Assembly: GCA_027348305.1 (NCBI GenBank)
Contig: DAIEPS010000143.1
Span: 1 to 5,208, forward strand
Reading direction: 5' to 3'
From: Anaerolineaceae bacterium
Lineage (GTDB): Bacteria > Chloroflexota > Anaerolineae > Anaerolineales > Anaerolineaceae
DNA: 5,208 nucleotides
Both the position numbers and the translations under genes were made by a program. Below, in pieces: positions 2,786 to 5,208 of the stretch; the first letter of the stretch is position 1, and every line of letters starts with the position of its first letter. The notes below the pieces were generated by a model that saw only the letters and a program-made list of their open reading frames with translations, was not told the origin of the DNA and searched no databases.

Positions 2786-5208
2786 TTAACTGAGCTGCGC
2801 TTTCAATTTCTCGTACGATTCTTTATATTCTGCGAGCTTGGCGCGTTCCTTATCCACCACGGCGGCGGGAGCTTTGTTGGCAAAATCGCTGCCCAGAAGG
2901 GCTTCGAGCCGTTCAATGTGGGTTGTCACTAGAACCAGTTCTGCGGCTAAACGGTCCTTATCCTCGGCGGATTCGGGCACCGGGATGTAAATGGCGCTTC
3001 CGGCGGAAACCGTGGAGGTCCACCCCGCGGGGGCTTCTGCCAGATTCTTGAGGATCTCAAGTTCGCCCGGGATGAACATGCCCAGCGCGGTGATGACCTC
3101 TTTCTCCTGGCTGAAGAGGGCGCAATAGTCCTGGTTGACGATCTTGCCGGGTGTCTTCACGTTGGGCTGGATCTTCTTTTCAGCGCGCAGGTTGCGGGTG
3201 GCGCGGATCACTTCCTGGATGGCAGCGAATTGGGTCATCTTGTCTTCTTCCCAGCCTTCCACTTTTTCGCCTTCAGGCCAATTGGCCACGATCAGCGCGG
3301 ATTCCCAGTCGGATCTCTGGTCAAAGGGTTTGAAACCGGTCTCGAGGGCAGTCTTTTTGAGGGCCTGCCAGAGTTCCTCGGTTACAAAGGGGGTGAAGGG
3401 GTGCAGCAGGCGCAGGGAGGCATCCATGACGCGAACCAGGGTATTTGCAGTGTAATAAGTCGCGGTCGCCGCCTTCGGCCAACTGCAGCTTAGCGATCTC
3501 GATGTACCAATCGGCGAATTCGCTCCAGAAGAATTCATAGATCTGGCGGCCGGCTTCGCCATATTGATAATTCTCAAACAGGCGCTCAGAGTCATTCAAG
3601 AGTGTCTTCAACCGCGCCCAGATCCACGAATCGGCCAGCGTCCATTCAGGCTTGACCTGGGCGGACTGCGGCGCTTTTTCAAGGTTGCTGATCACGAAAC
3701 GGCAGGCGTTCCAGATTTTGTTGGCGAAATTGCGGTTGGCTTCGACCTTCTTGATGCTCAGGTTGGTGTCGTTGCCGGGGGTGGAACCCACGAGCAGGGT
3801 GAAGCGCAGCGCATCCGTGCCGAAGTCATCCATGACCACCAGCGGATCGACCACGTTGCCTTTGGTCTTGCTCATCTTCTGGCCTTTTTCATCCAGGATC
3901 AAGCCGTGCAGGTAGACGGTGTGGAAGGGTTCCACATCTGTGAATTCGAGGCCGAACATCATCATACGCGCCACCCAGAAGAAGAGGATGTCCGCGCCGG
4001 TTTCCATCACCGCGGTGGGGTAGAAGTATTTCAGTTCAGGGGTTTGTTCAGGCCAGCCGAGAGTTGAGAAAGGCCACAAGCCCGAGGAGAACCAGGTATC
4101 CAGTACATCCTCATCCTGGTGGATATTGTGACTGTGGCATTTGGAGCATTCGGTCGGGTCTTCGCGGCTCACAATGATGGCGTTGCAGTCGTCGCAGTAC
4201 CATACAGGGATGCGATGCCCCCACCACAACTGGCGGCTGATGCACCAGTCGCGGATGTTCTCAAGCCAGTTGTAATACACTTTGGTAAAGCGCTCGGGCA
4301 CGATCTTGGTACGGCCTTCTTTGACGGAAGCTAAAGCCCGGTCCGCCAGAGGTTGGATCTTCACAAACCATTGGGTCGAGATCATCGGTTCCACGATCTC
4401 GCCGCCGCGCTGCGAACGCGGCACGTTGAGGGTGTAAGGCTGTTCCTTGATCACCAGGTCAACCGCGCGCATATCTTCCCAGAGTTTTTTGCGGCATTCA
4501 ATGCGGTCCATGCCGGCATATTGGGCGCCGTTCTCGTTGATGCTGGCATCCTTGTTGAGGATGTTGATCATCTCGAGATTGTGGTTCTGGCCGATGGTGT
4601 AATCGTTAGGGTCGTGGGCAGGGGTAATCTTGAGCGCACCGGTGCCAAAGGCGCGGTCGACATATTCATCTGCGATCACGGGGATGCGCCGCCCCAGGAT
4701 GGGCACCAGCACGTCCTTACCGACGTACTTATGGTAGCGTTCGTCCTCGGGGTGGACGGCCACGGCCGTATCGCCAAGTATGGTTTCGGGGCGGGTGGTG
4801 GCTACGGGGATGAATTCGCCGGGCAGGTCAGCCAGCATGTATTTGAAGTAATACAAGAAACCGGGTTCCTCTGAATATTCCACTTCGAGGTCTGAGACAG
4901 CCGTGCGCAGCGCGGGAGACCAGTTGATCATGCGCGGTCCGCGGTAGATCAGGCCTTTCTCGTAGAGGCGCACGAAAGCTTCACGCACGGCCTTGGAAAG
5001 GCCTTCATCCATGGTGAAACGTTCCTTGTCCCAGTCGCAAGAGGCGCCCAGACGGCGGATCTGGTGGGTGATGCGGCTGCCGTATTTTTCTTTCCACTCC
5101 CAGATTTTTTCAAGGAATTTTTCTTTGACTAGGTCGTGCCGGCTGATGCCTTGTTTTTTTAAATCTTTCTCAACCACGTTTTGGGTGGCTATGCCTGCGT
5201 GGTCCGTG
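2786..5208 (-). CDS. valS: Valyl-tRNA synthetase, N-terminus outside window, interrupted by a frameshift near 3458
   Basis: ValRS (class I) charges tRNA-Val with valine in the cytosol and edits misactivated threonine. The part seen starts at DHAGIATQNVVEK, a conserved segment shortly after the HIGH motif, which lies beyond the window. In order: the CP1 editing-domain motif TTRPET (4799-4782); the DWCISRQLWWGHRIPVW segment; a zinc-type pair CDDC (4196-4185) and CSKC (4148-4137); DVLDTWFSSGLWPFSTLGWPE; the KMSK ATP-binding loop (3878-3867); the anticodon-binding domain; and a lysine/glutamate-rich C-terminal coiled-coil arm (about 2977-2789). About 806 residues are present, so with some 80 missing the total fits the family. 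The reading frame changes once: 5207-3459 is in one frame and 3457-2789 in the +1 frame. Without correction the first part runs 45 codons of unrelated sequence to a stop at 3321. Both parts are well conserved, which points to a recent mutation or a sequencing error. Confidence 0.93.
3455..3461 (-). other. valS: Frame-change point in valS (one extra base)
   Basis: On the minus strand the upstream frame reads CGC GAC TTA TTA (R D L L), whereas homologous sense resumes as TAT TAC ACT (Y Y T A N T L V R) starting one base later, at 3457. Skipping a single T in GACTTATTAC joins AKLQLAEGGDRD to YYTANTLVRVMDASLRLLHP, which is the expected ValRS sequence. A two-base deletion is the alternative. The site is not a long homopolymer and resembles no programmed +1 site I know. 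The original frame does not stop at the site. Confidence 0.85.

Noticed and set aside
3455..3461. Programmed +1 frameshift in valS
   Set aside because: No slow or stop codon at the site, no upstream stimulatory Shine-Dalgarno-like element seen, and no precedent in ValRS that I know.
3458..3595. N-terminal 46 codons of the minus-strand frame that starts at 3595
   Set aside because: This is out-of-frame translation of valS. Only the part from 3457 downward is real ValRS sequence.
4353..4874. 173-codon open frame on the plus strand opposite valS, and several shorter ones at 3135-4334
   Set aside because: They lie antisense within a clearly conserved ValRS frame. Their composition (rich in H, D, V, G) is typical of a shadow of GC-rich coding DNA, and they show no recognisable domain.

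Overview
The window looks like a chromosomal segment of a free-living bacterium. The ValRS is the zinc-containing, Thermus-like type, base composition is moderate and varies by gene, and the intergenic DNA carries short palindromes. Together these make me think of an Anaerolineae-like Chloroflexota. That placement is a guess from sequence style, not a demonstrated assignment.

Layout. Positions 1-77 are the left end of an IS3-family insertion sequence (IS150-like terminus) whose transposase orfA begins at 25 and reads leftward out of the window. Three rightward genes follow: a soluble family 2 glycosyltransferase (176-877), a multi-spanning TspO/MBR-related tryptophan-rich sensory protein (954-1721), and a small CoA-binding Rossmann protein (1986-2447). 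The last has its own good sigma70-type promoter and a leader of about 190 nt that appears to fold into a closed multi-helix domain. Facing them on the minus strand is valS (valyl-tRNA synthetase, 2786 to beyond 5208). It lacks its N-terminus because the window ends, and it is broken by a one-base frame change near 3458.

The 338 bp between the convergent CoA-binding gene and valS hold no gene. They contain five strong hairpins, including a direct repeat of about 57 bp whose two copies lie exactly 200 bp apart and an inverted, diverged relative between them.

The genes do not form an obvious pathway: sugar transfer to a lipid or glycan acceptor, a membrane sensor/transporter-like protein, a CoA-binding protein, and a housekeeping synthetase. 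I see no defence, toxin-antitoxin, CRISPR or biosynthetic system. The parts most worth a second look are non-coding: the structured leader at 1801-1949, the hairpin/repeat cluster at 2469-2781, and the IS end whose hairpin would mask the transposase ribosome-binding site. The valS frameshift also needs checking.
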